Below, in pieces: positions 40,362 to 48,192 of a stretch of DNA of 64,000 bases (position 1 is its first letter; each line of letters starts with the position of its first letter). The stretch spans positions 1 through 64,000 of the forward strand of contig NZ_JBEQWH010000006.1 in assembly GCF_047501175.1 (NCBI RefSeq), in the 5' to 3' direction. A program made the translations under genes and the position numbers. This DNA is from Methanoprimaticola sp047501175 (GTDB lineage: Archaea > Thermoplasmatota > Thermoplasmata > Methanomassiliicoccales > Methanomethylophilaceae). The notes below the pieces were generated by a model. That model was not told where the DNA came from. It searched no databases and was given only the letters and a program-made list of their open reading frames with translations.

Positions 40362-41765
40362 ATGTCGATGAAAGAGGACGATTTCGCGGACTGGTACCTC
40401 GACATAGTCGAGAAGGCGAACCTCTGCGACAAGAGATACCCCATCAAGGGGATGAACGTCTGGACGCCCTATGGTTGGAAGATCATGAGGCAGATAGACA
40501 CGTACATCAGGCAGGAGTTCGACTCCACCAACCATGACGAGGTCTGCTTCCCCCTCCTGATCCCGGAGACCGAGTTCGCGAAGGAGAAGGACCACATCAA
40601 AGGGTTCGACGAGGAGGTCTACTGGGTCACGCACGCGGGGCTGAACCCCCTGGACGTCAGGCTCGTCGTCCGTCCCACGTCGGAGACCGCCATGTACCCC
40701 ATGTTCTCCCTGTGGGTCAGGTCTCATCAGGACCTCCCCCTCAAGACGTACCAGATAGTCAACACATTCAGGTACGAGACCAAGCAGACCCGTCCGTTCA
40801 TAAGGGTCAGGGAGATCCATTTCTTCGAGTCGCACACCTGTCACGTCTCCGAGGAGGATGCCCAGTGCCAGGTCGAGGAGGATGTCGCCATCCTGGAGAA
40901 GGTCGCCAAGGCGATCTGCCTCCCGTACATGCTGTGCATACGCACCGAGTGGGACAAGTTCCCCGGGGCCCACTACACCGTGGGCATCGACACCTCCATG
41001 CCCAACGGCAGGACGCTCCAGATGGGGTCTATCCATCACTACAGGACGAACTTCTCCGTCCCGTACGACATCACGTACGAGGATGAGAACGGGGAGCACA
41101 AGCACGTCCATCAGACGACTTTCGGCATGTCCGAGAGGCTCGTTGGGGCGCTGATCGGTGTCCATGGGGACGACCAGGGGCTCGTCATGCCCCCCGGCAT
41201 CGCGCCCTTCCAGTGCGTACTCATCCCGATATTCAAGAAGGACAACGCGGCACAGGTCGCAGAGGCCTGCCTGGCACTGATGAAGGTCCTGACGGACGCA
41301 GGCATCCGCGTGAAGCTCGACGACTCCGATGCCCGTCCCGGGGCCAAGTACTACGAGTGGGAGATGAAGGGGGTGCCCCTGAGGCTCGAGCTCGGAGGCA
41401 GGGACCTGGAGAACGGCGTGGTCTCGTTCGCGAGGAGGGACACCGGCGAGAAAGGGTCCATCGCGATAGACTCGCTGGTCCCCGGCATCAGGATGCTGCT
41501 CGACGTGATATCCGAGAACATGCTCGCCAAGGCCGTCGAGGTCCAGAGGTCGCGCATCCAGGACGTCGACTCGGTCGAGGACCTCCCCGAGGACAAGATC
41601 CTCAGGCTCGGATGGTGCGGTTGCGAGGAGTGCGGTCACAAGTTCGAGGACACCTACGGGTTCAAGATCCTCGGCCGTCCGTACCGTCCGGAGGAGTTCT
41701 CCGGAAAGTGCATCATATGCGGGAAGCCCGTGGACAAGGCCGCATACGCAGCACACACGATGTGA
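40362..41765 (+). CDS. proS: prolyl-tRNA synthetase (archaeal type)
   Basis: A 467-residue class II synthetase of the archaeal/eukaryotic type. Motif 2 is TYQIVNTFRYETKQTRPFIR near residue 128, motif 3 is GALIGVHGDDQGLVMPPGIA near 262, and the C-terminal zinc domain has CGCEECGHKF and CIICGKP (residues ~420-455). ATG 40362 has gggagt 8 nt upstream; GTG 40353 and ATG 40368 are alternatives. Confidence 0.95.
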   Translation: MSMKEDDFADWYLDIVEKANLCDKRYPIKGMNVWTPYGWKIMRQIDTYIRQEFDSTNHDEVCFPLLIPETEFAKEKDHIKGFDEEVYWVTHAGLNPLDVRLVVRPTSETAMYPMFSLWVRSHQDLPLKTYQIVNTFRYETKQTRPFIRVREIHFFESHTCHVSEEDAQCQVEEDVAILEKVAKAICLPYMLCIRTEWDKFPGAHYTVGIDTSMPNGRTLQMGSIHHYRTNFSVPYDITYEDENGEHKHVHQTTFGMSERLVGALIGVHGDDQGLVMPPGIAPFQCVLIPIFKKDNAAQVAEACLALMKVLTDAGIRVKLDDSDARPGAKYYEWEMKGVPLRLELGGRDLENGVVSFARRDTGEKGSIAIDSLVPGIRMLLDVISENMLAKAVEVQRSRIQDVDSVEDLPEDKILRLGWCGCEECGHKFEDTYGFKILGRPYRPEEFSGKCIICGKPVDKAAYAAHTM

Positions 41766-41766
41766 T

Positions 41767-42687
41767 ATGGACGAGGTCGACCTATACTACCAATATTCGA
41801 AGAACTCGCTGCTCGCCATGGATTACATGCACGACCATGTCCGGCCCAAGGATCTGGCGGGCAGCGAGTTCCACGCGCTATGCATACTGGGTCGCTACGG
41901 GCCGGTCCCGATGACCGTCATCGCCAGAGCGATGGACATCCGCTTCAGCGGTATGACCCGGATAGCCGATTCGCTGGGATCCAAGGGGCTGGCGGCCAGG
42001 GAGCAATCGGGAGACGATCGGCGCATCCAGACCCTTGCACTGACCTGTGCCGGCACATCAATGTTCCGGTCCATCCTGGAGATGCAGAATCGCATCCATG
42101 CATATTGTACCATGGACCTGTCCGATGACGAGGTGTCCGTCCTGGAGAGGTTCAACGAAGGCATCGAGACGGTCCTCGCAAGGGACTATGAGACCTTCTA
42201 TTCCGGGGCATCCGCCCTCTTCTGGGATTCAAAGGACGATCGGGAATCCCCCGGGTACAGGTCGTTCCTATTCGAGCGCAACCTGATCAACGGCATAGTG
42301 ATGCGGCGCATCATAGCGTCCATGGCGAAGTCGAAGGGCATCAGCAAGGTGGAGTACGGTCTGCTGGAGGCCGTATACATGCTGGGGGAGAGACCCATCG
42401 GGGATCTGGCGGACAGGCTGCTGGTCCTAAGGAGCGACATGACCTACACATTGGACAAGCTGGTCTCCAGGGGCTTCGCGGAACGTAAGACGTCTGCGGA
42501 CAACCGGCGTGTGGTCATGGTGGGTCTCACGGAGTCGGGTTGGGACATGGCGGAATATCTGGTGTCCGAGCGCGACCGTCTTGTGAGGTCGTTCCTGTCA
42601 GGTCTCACCTACGATCAGAAGGTGAGCATGTCCACCGTCGTCGTCAAGCTGCGCAGGCGCATAGACATGCTCGATACATTGGGTTGA
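41767..42687 (+). CDS. tandem MarR-type regulator (two winged helices in one chain)
   Basis: A 306-residue protein containing two MarR-like winged-helix domains. The first spans residues ~25-110 (FHALCILGRYGPVPMTVIAR, FSGMTRIADSLGSKGL), the second ~190-290 (YGLLEAVYMLGERPIGDLAD, RSDMTYTLDKLVSRGF). Each ends with the DDRR/DNRR wing typical of MarR. MarR proteins normally dimerise, so a fused pair would be a covalent pseudo-dimer. It starts right after proS and faces the metal-chelate transporter operon, which it could regulate; that is inference. Confidence 0.8.
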   Translation: MDEVDLYYQYSKNSLLAMDYMHDHVRPKDLAGSEFHALCILGRYGPVPMTVIARAMDIRFSGMTRIADSLGSKGLAAREQSGDDRRIQTLALTCAGTSMFRSILEMQNRIHAYCTMDLSDDEVSVLERFNEGIETVLARDYETFYSGASALFWDSKDDRESPGYRSFLFERNLINGIVMRRIIASMAKSKGISKVEYGLLEAVYMLGERPIGDLADRLLVLRSDMTYTLDKLVSRGFAERKTSADNRRVVMVGLTESGWDMAEYLVSERDRLVRSFLSGLTYDQKVSMSTVVVKLRRRIDMLDTLG

Positions 42688-42704
42688 GTCCGCAATGCCG
42701 TTCC

Positions 42705-43445
42705 TCACGGCCTCCACCAGATCGCATTCTTCTTGAACGGGATGCGCTCCTCCACCCTACCATTCACGGATTTGGATTGGAAATACCCGTGGATCCTGAC
42801 ATCCGTCTCCTCATCAGTCCCGTCCGGGAACAGGCGCGCACGATAGAATGACGCTATCTCCTCCACGCTCCTGGACATCCTCTTCTCGGCATCCCATGTT
42901 TCGACGGATGGATCGTGTCCCATCCTCTCGAGCAGGTCCAGTATAGGAGGGGATTCCGTGCAACGGCGTTCCACCTCCAGCATCTCGCAGACCGCATCCA
43001 TGTGCGGGTCCATGGAATCCGTCCCGATGACGACATAGCATGTGCCCGTGCAGAGCTGGCACATGCGATCCAGTGAGCTTTGCGAGATGATCGCGGGGGT
43101 CATGTTTGCCAGAATTAGGTCATAGGAGCGGTCCAGCCCCCCTCTCCATCCGTCACTGTTCCAATCAGATGACATGAACTCGGCGTTCGGCACCCCTTCG
43201 GACTCTGCCAGCCTCTTCGCCTCGTGTATCATCGCCGGCGAGATGTCCAGACCGGTGACGCTGGAGAACCTAAGGGACAGTGCGATGGAAACCTGTCCCG
43301 CTCCGCACCCTATGTCCAATGCCGACCCGTATCCGCCTGTGTGCGTCCGACCTATGCACATCAGGAGCGCGTCCGATCTCCAATCGGGTATCGGCAGTTT
43401 AGCGAAGTCCTTCGCTCTGGAGTCCCATATCGTTTGCTCGTTCAT
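42705..43445 (-). CDS. class I SAM-dependent methyltransferase
   Basis: A 246-residue methyltransferase. The SAM motif is SALDIGCGAGQVSIAL near residue 42 with GLDISPAMIHEA near 66 and a post-I acidic loop, and YDLILANMTPAI near 108 is the catalytic-strand region. The start ATG 43445 overlaps the ATPase stop (ATGA), so it is the last gene of the transporter operon; methyltransferases linked to such transporters might act on the imported chelate. Substrate unknown. Confidence 0.82.
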   Translation of the reverse strand: MNEQTIWDSRAKDFAKLPIPDWRSDALLMCIGRTHTGGYGSALDIGCGAGQVSIALSLRFSSVTGLDISPAMIHEAKRLAESEGVPNAEFMSSDWNSDGWRGGLDRSYDLILANMTPAIISQSSLDRMCQLCTGTCYVVIGTDSMDPHMDAVCEMLEVERRCTESPPILDLLERMGHDPSVETWDAEKRMSRSVEEIASFYRARLFPDGTDEETDVRIHGYFQSKSVNGRVEERIPFKKNAIWWRP

Positions 43446-44206
43446 GTCTGTGCCTCCACACTCGGAACGATCAGTGGGACCCCGTCCGATTCCGTGACCT
43501 TGCAATCCATGTCGTACACCTTTCCTATGAGGTCCGGTGTGATCGTCTCGCACCCTCCGGCGGACAATATCCGGCCATCCTTCATGAAGACGAATACGTC
43601 TGCATAGTGGACCGCCAGGTTGATGTCGTGCATGCTCATCACGGTGATCGTCCTGCCGTTGGATGCGGTGCTTTTGATGAGTCTCATCGTCTTGTGGGAG
43701 TTGGCGATGTCCAGGGCGCTGGTCGGCTCATCCAGGACCAAGAGGTCCGGTTCCTGCACGAGCGCTCTGGCGATCTGCACCTTCTGGAACTCCCCTCCGC
43801 TTATCTCGTCCGCGTAGCTGAGCGACAGCTCCGACAGGCCTATCCTGGAAATCATCGAGCTGGTGAGGTCCAGGTCGTTCCTGCAGTAGTTGATGTTCAT
43901 GTAGGGGCGTCTTCCAAGCAACACCGATTCGTACACGGACATCTTGGCGGAGATCGCGTTCTGCGGGACGTAGGCTATCATCCTGGATCTCTCCCTGTTG
44001 GAGAGGTCGTGGACGTCCGAGCCGTTCAATGTCACATGTCCGGATTCCGGGTTTATGAAACCCATCATGCAGCGGAGCAGGGTGGTCTTCCCCGCACCGT
44101 TGCATCCCAGGAGCGCTACCGTGCTGCCGGGTTCGACATCGAACGCGGCCTTGTCCAGTATGCGCCTCTTGCCATACGAGAATGATACATTGTCAACATT
44201 CAGCAC
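43442..44206 (-). CDS. ABC transporter ATPase (FecE/BtuD-like)
   Basis: A 254-residue ATPase. Walker A is LLGCNGAGKTTL near residue 33, the signature ISGGEFQKVQIARAL near 134, Walker B LLVLDEPTSALD near 156 and the switch histidine SMHDIN near 190. It overlaps the permease gene by 7 nt. Together with the permease and binding protein it makes an importer for a corrinoid, siderophore or other metal chelate. Confidence 0.93.
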   Translation of the reverse strand: MLNVDNVSFSYGKRRILDKAAFDVEPGSTVALLGCNGAGKTTLLRCMMGFINPESGHVTLNGSDVHDLSNRERSRMIAYVPQNAISAKMSVYESVLLGRRPYMNINYCRNDLDLTSSMISRIGLSELSLSYADEISGGEFQKVQIARALVQEPDLLVLDEPTSALDIANSHKTMRLIKSTASNGRTITVMSMHDINLAVHYADVFVFMKDGRILSAGGCETITPDLIGKVYDMDCKVTESDGVPLIVPSVEAQT

Positions 44207-45330
44207 CTTCTACTCCTCCTTTTGCTGCTGGTGTACAATATGAACAGGAAAAGCGGCCCTCCCAGCGCAGAGGTCAGTATGCCGACCGGAAGGCTGGTGT
44301 AGAGGATGTCCGAGAACGCATACGATGCCACCATGCTGGAGACCAGCAGGACGGCGGCTCCGACCAGCGCGGACCCTGCCAGGACGAAGCGGAAATCGTT
44401 TCCGACGAGCTTTTTCACGATGTGCGGGGCTATGAGCCCTATGAACCCGATGATGCCTGTGAACGAGACCGCTAACGAGGTCACGAGTGCGGACACCACC
44501 AGGGCGACGATGCGAGTGCGTTCCAGGTTTATGCCGAGGCCTCTGGCAGTCTCGTCGCCCGTCTCCATGGAATTGTAGTCCCAGGCCTTGAATGCGAAAT
44601 ATGCCAGTGCGACCGATGTGACCGTCGCGATTATCGCGATGTGGTCCCACGACACCTTGTCTATGGACCCGAACTGCCAGAACACTATCATGGCCATGGA
44701 CTGTTCGTCGGCCATGTACTGGAGGAAAGACAGTCCCGCCCCGAATATCGATGTGATCGCCATCCCTGACAGGACGATGGTCTCCGGTGTCGCATTTATG
44801 GCCTTTATCAGCCCAAGTATTATGCAGATCGACAACAGGGCCGCCAGGAACGCACAGATCGTGACGAACATCTCGTTCTGCACCAGAGGGTAGGACGATT
44901 CGACATTGGTCACTACCACCCCTCCTCCCAGCACTATCCCTATCGCTGCGCCGAATGCGGAGGCGTTGGACACTCCCAATGTGAACGGGGACGCCATCGG
45001 ATTGCGCAACACGGCCTGCATTACCGCTCCGGATATCCCGAGGGCCGTACCTATGACGAGCGCCGCCACGGTCTTGGGCAGACGGGAGTCCCAGATGACG
45101 GACGAGTTCCAACTGCCGTCGGGGTGCAGGATGTAGTGTACTATCTCACCGTACGTCAGGTCGGTGGCACCTAGACCTATGGAATACGTGGCCATGACGA
45201 CTATCGCCATTGCTATGGCCACAAGGATGAGGGATTTCCTCCCGGAATACCTCAGATATCCTTCAGTGAGGGAGTTCTCCTCCTCTATGTGAGGAGGGAT
45301 AAGGGGTTTGTTCTGGGGGTCGGACATCAT
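44200..45330 (-). CDS. FecCD/BtuC-type ABC permease
   Basis: A 376-residue permease with about ten helices. RLPKTVAALVIGTALGISGA near residue 83 and NPMASPFTLGVSNASAFGAA near 110 are the FecCD signature, and GFIGLIAPHIVKKLVG near 295 is the coupling region. A hydrophilic extension precedes the first helix (residues 1-30). It overlaps both neighbouring genes, so the importer is one operon. Confidence 0.93.
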   Translation of the reverse strand: MMSDPQNKPLIPPHIEEENSLTEGYLRYSGRKSLILVAIAMAIVVMATYSIGLGATDLTYGEIVHYILHPDGSWNSSVIWDSRLPKTVAALVIGTALGISGAVMQAVLRNPMASPFTLGVSNASAFGAAIGIVLGGGVVVTNVESSYPLVQNEMFVTICAFLAALLSICIILGLIKAINATPETIVLSGMAITSIFGAGLSFLQYMADEQSMAMIVFWQFGSIDKVSWDHIAIIATVTSVALAYFAFKAWDYNSMETGDETARGLGINLERTRIVALVVSALVTSLAVSFTGIIGFIGLIAPHIVKKLVGNDFRFVLAGSALVGAAVLLVSSMVASYAFSDILYTSLPVGILTSALGGPLFLFILYTSSKRRSRRC

Positions 45331-46613
45331 ATCTCGACAAGTACGAATTTATCGTTGTCGACGGAGACCGCAACCTCGTTCAGCAGGCTGTACTCGTTGC
45401 CTCCACCCACGCTGTCATAGAACTTCTGCATGTCCTCCAGGGCACCCGATGCCCTGTCGCCGTAGAACACGGACAGGATCGAGCCGTACTTCTCCTGGAG
45501 CTGCACGTCGGTCATATCGTGTCCGTATGCCAGATCCGACACGTAGTACGCGTTGAGGAGGGTGGTCTCCCACGTGGTCCCCACGGACACCGCCGGCAGG
45601 ATGATGTGCACGCGGATGTCGTTGTCCGGGTCGGAGTCGCCATTGATGGAGTGGATGTACTTCAGTGCGTTCTGGCTGTTGGGCGTGTTTATCTTGACAT
45701 AGGTGGACGGGTCGATGAAGACGTCCGTTATGTCGTATTTCGACAGTTCCTCCGCGGAGGCGAGCTGGTTCATCACCTGGTTCGCGCTGCCTGCCGGGAC
45801 CGCGCTGTCGACACCGTTTATCGTCAGTGCTATGTTGTTCGGGAACACTGACAGCAGGTCATTGAGTCCACGATAGGGTATCCCGGTCACATACCCCTTC
45901 ACGTCCGTAGTTTCTCCACGGAGTTCGGAGATCTCGCCCAGGATCTTCTCGAATCCGGATATTATCTCGTTCGCGCGTTCGGTGTCTCCGAGGACCTTCC
46001 CCATGAGCTCGAAGGTCGCCTTGAACTCCTCGGTCAGCTTGTAGTCCTCCGTCCAGAAGGGTGTGGTGTCGTACCCTCCCATGTCATCGATGACGACGAG
46101 GGCGAAGTGCTCTGCCAGGTTGTCGCAGACATCCTTGCACGAATTGTATGTGGTGTCGTTCACTATGATCAGGCTAGGGGACAGTTTCCCGATGTTCTCG
46201 TAGTCCGCCGAGCTTATGTTGTCGGTCTCATGCGTCTGAGCCTTGGAGATTATGTCCCTGTACTCGTCGATGTATGCGTAGGTGAGTCCTGATGGCGCGT
46301 TGACGGTCTCCGTCTTGATCACCAGATCAACCATCTTCAGGTTCTGCATCCCCTCATCGAAGTAGGAGAGCATCCTGACGGATCCGAGCTTACCGACAGT
46401 CACGATCCCATCGTCCAGGTTCGTGGGCACTTCCACGGTACGACCGAGGAAATCGGTCACCGTGATCGTCTCGCCGTCGGGGGTATTGTCGTCGCCACCG
46501 TCCTTTGATCTATCTTCTGTCAATATGACCGCGGCACCTGCGATCACAATGACGATCGCAACCGCGGCTGCGATGATGATCCTATGGTCTATTTTCATCA
46601 TTGGATTAATCAT
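45327..46613 (-). CDS. metal-chelate substrate-binding protein (BtuF/FhuD-like)
   Basis: A 428-residue binding protein with an N-terminal membrane anchor (residues ~11-31, IIIAAAVAIVIVIAGAAVIL) and no lipobox cysteine, then two Rossmann-like lobes: ITVTDFLGRTVEVPTNLDDGIVTV opening and LSPSLIIVND near 143. This is the peripla-like BtuF/FhuD/TroA class for corrinoids or siderophores. The start could be ATG 46613 or the internal ATG at 46598. An inverted repeat at 46630-46650 sits just upstream and suggests regulation. Confidence 0.85.
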   Translation of the reverse strand: MINPMMKIDHRIIIAAAVAIVIVIAGAAVILTEDRSKDGGDDNTPDGETITVTDFLGRTVEVPTNLDDGIVTVGKLGSVRMLSYFDEGMQNLKMVDLVIKTETVNAPSGLTYAYIDEYRDIISKAQTHETDNISSADYENIGKLSPSLIIVNDTTYNSCKDVCDNLAEHFALVVIDDMGGYDTTPFWTEDYKLTEEFKATFELMGKVLGDTERANEIISGFEKILGEISELRGETTDVKGYVTGIPYRGLNDLLSVFPNNIALTINGVDSAVPAGSANQVMNQLASAEELSKYDITDVFIDPSTYVKINTPNSQNALKYIHSINGDSDPDNDIRVHIILPAVSVGTTWETTLLNAYYVSDLAYGHDMTDVQLQEKYGSILSVFYGDRASGALEDMQKFYDSVGGGNEYSLLNEVAVSVDNDKFVLVEI

Positions 46614-46629
46614 CCAATTCTATATTTGA

Positions 46630-46650
46630 ATATTTCTTATTTTGAAATAT
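46630..46650 (-). promoter_or_regulatory. inverted repeat in the transporter promoter (possible operator)
   Basis: atatttc-N7-gaaatat is a perfect dyad with 7-bp arms overlapping the AT-rich promoter of the importer operon, 17 nt upstream of its first ATG. It is a candidate binding site for a metal-dependent or MarR-type repressor. Confidence 0.5.
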
Positions 46651-46762
46651 CTGCAACGTTTCCCTACGACCAGATTGTATGTCCGGTCCGGCAGTCATGC
46701 CCATGTTTGCCCGCGGGTCCTAGTCACGGAAAACATTTCTATCGTGATTGTGTGCGAGTGGT

Positions 46763-47533
46763 ATGACGTTCAAGGAAGGCGAGACCGTATTCCTGGAGGG
46801 TGCGGACGGGAAGAGACACTGGCTCAAAGTGTCGTTCGGAATGGTCAAGGTCCAGGGACTGGGCGCGTTGGACGGTTCCAAGCTGGACGGTCTCGATGAC
46901 GGGGACACGCTCACGGTGGTCGGTCGCGAGTACACGGTGTTCCGTCCCGGTGCGATGGACCTGGTCGGGTCCCTGGAGAGGGGAGCCCAGATTATCACCC
47001 CCAAGGATGCGGCATCCATCGTCATGAACTGCGACATAAAGTCCGGCGACCGTGTCCTGGAGATAGGCGCTGGGTCCGGAGGGCTCACCACGGTCCTTCT
47101 GACCGCGGTCGGACCGGAGGGCCTCGTCCACACGCTCGAGCTCAAGGATGAGAACGCCAAGAGGGCCGGGAGGAACGTCGCACGCACAGGCCTGGACGGT
47201 AACTGGTCGTACACCATCGGAGATGCGCGCGAGGCGAAGCCGGACATAGACTGGCAGGCGGACGCGCTCACCATCGACATGCCGGACCCCTGGCTCGCGC
47301 TCGACAACCTGGACCCGTGCCTCAGGAACGGCGGGAGGATCTGCGCATACGTCCCCAACATGAACCAGATGGAGGCCATCGTCATCGCCCTTCGCGACAA
47401 GGGATACTCGGACGTCCGTGCCCTGGAGAACATCCAGAGGTTCATGGAGGTCCACAAGGGAGGGGTCCGCCCATCGTTCGATACGCTGGGGCATACGGCG
47501 TACCTGATCTTCGGCAGGAAGAGGTCGTCCTGA
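46763..47533 (+). CDS. trmI: tRNA (adenine-N1)-methyltransferase TrmI
   Basis: A 256-residue enzyme that makes m1A at position 57/58 of tRNA in archaea. An N-terminal beta-barrel domain (residues 1-60) precedes the Rossmann domain with VLEIGAGSGGLTTVLL near 98, GDAREAKPDIDWQ near 153 and IDMPDPWLALDNL near 170. The MPDPW motif is characteristic. ATG 46763 was chosen because a TATA-like element (aaaacatttc) lies about 27 nt upstream; GTG 46748 is the longer alternative. Confidence 0.88.
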   Translation: MTFKEGETVFLEGADGKRHWLKVSFGMVKVQGLGALDGSKLDGLDDGDTLTVVGREYTVFRPGAMDLVGSLERGAQIITPKDAASIVMNCDIKSGDRVLEIGAGSGGLTTVLLTAVGPEGLVHTLELKDENAKRAGRNVARTGLDGNWSYTIGDAREAKPDIDWQADALTIDMPDPWLALDNLDPCLRNGGRICAYVPNMNQMEAIVIALRDKGYSDVRALENIQRFMEVHKGGVRPSFDTLGHTAYLIFGRKRSS

Positions 47534-47598
47534 TTCCGATGTCCGGTCCGGCCGTCGGTGTGCGGTCGGGCCTGATAAATACTGAAATGGTATTGTCC

Positions 47599-47665
47599 GA
47601 AACCAGACCTTATGGTCTGCCATCGGTTTCTTTTGACCGATATTCGCATTTTTCCGAGGATCGGT
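47599..47665 (+). other. two hairpins between trmI and tRNA-Lys(UUU)
   Basis: gaaacc-agacc-ttat-ggtct-gccatc-ggtttc (47599-47630) is a long hairpin with a 6-nt bulge on one side, and accgat/atcggt (47636-47641 with 47660-47665) forms a second. A gataaatac TATA-like element lies at 47573-47582. These may end the trmI transcript or form a small RNA; 47534-47598 otherwise holds nothing I can support. Confidence 0.35.
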
Positions 47666-47682
47666 GAATTCCGTCTTCCGAA

Positions 47683-47697
47683 TTTATTATATATAAG
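47683..47697 (+). promoter_or_regulatory. TATA box for tRNA-Lys(UUU)
   Basis: The very AT-rich sequence tttattatatataag is centred about 46 nt upstream of the mature tRNA 5' end, leaving a short 5' leader for RNase P to remove. Confidence 0.6.
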
Positions 47698-47735
47698 TAG
47701 CCGTTGAGTGCTCATACAGCTTTAAGCTATCCATT

Positions 47736-47812
47736 GGGCCTGTAGCTCAGCTAGGTAGAGCATCTGACTTTTAATCAGGTGGTCAAGGGTTCGAATCCCT
47801 TCAGGCCCGCCA
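47736..47812 (+). tRNA. tRNA-Lys (anticodon UUU)
   Basis: A complete cloverleaf with the same acceptor stem and T-arm as the tRNA-Lys at 31872-31948: GGGCCTG ... CAGGCCC, anticodon loop CTTTTAA (anticodon TTT), discriminator G and an encoded CCA at 47810-47812. Its T-arm and acceptor also match the 21-bp att core, but no integration has occurred here. Confidence 0.96.
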
Positions 47813-47924
47813 TATGGACTTCATGAGCGATCAAACGGCGGATCAAGTATGAGGAAAGCATGCATGGCATTTCTCTGAAACCATTATCCAGCTGGACCGG
47901 GCTGGGCAGAAGTAGGTGAATCAC

Positions 47925-48188
47925 TTGGCAGCAGAAACTAACTTCAATGTGCTCAAGCACGTGCTCGTTCCCGAGCACCACCTTCTCGATCCCGAGAAGG
48001 CAGACGAAGTGCTCCAGGAGATGGGGATCACCAAAGGGCAGCTTCCTAAAATCAGGAAAAGCGACCCGGGGATCAAAATCTTGGAGACCATTCACGGACC
48101 CATCGATGAGGGGAGGGTCGTGAAGATTGTAAGGAAGAGTGAGACCGCGCAGGAGTTCGTGGTCTATAGGCTCGTTACGAGGGGGTGA
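47925..48188 (+). CDS. rpoH: RNA polymerase subunit H
   Basis: An 87-residue RpoH (Rpb5 C-terminal homolog). FNVLKHVLVPEHHLL near residue 6, MGITKGQLPKIRKSDPGIK near 34 and VVKIVRKSETAQEFVVYRLV at the end are the family core. I chose TTG 47925 because aggtg lies 7 nt upstream; GTG 47916 gives three more residues. It leads the polymerase operon. Confidence 0.93.
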   Translation: MAAETNFNVLKHVLVPEHHLLDPEKADEVLQEMGITKGQLPKIRKSDPGIKILETIHGPIDEGRVVKIVRKSETAQEFVVYRLVTRG

Positions 48189-48192
48189 GTGA

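Noticed and set aside
47736..47812. A second integration site at tRNA-Lys(UUU)
   Set aside because: The T-arm matches the 21-bp att core, but no displaced copy or integrase lies nearby; the match only reflects the shared tRNA sequence.
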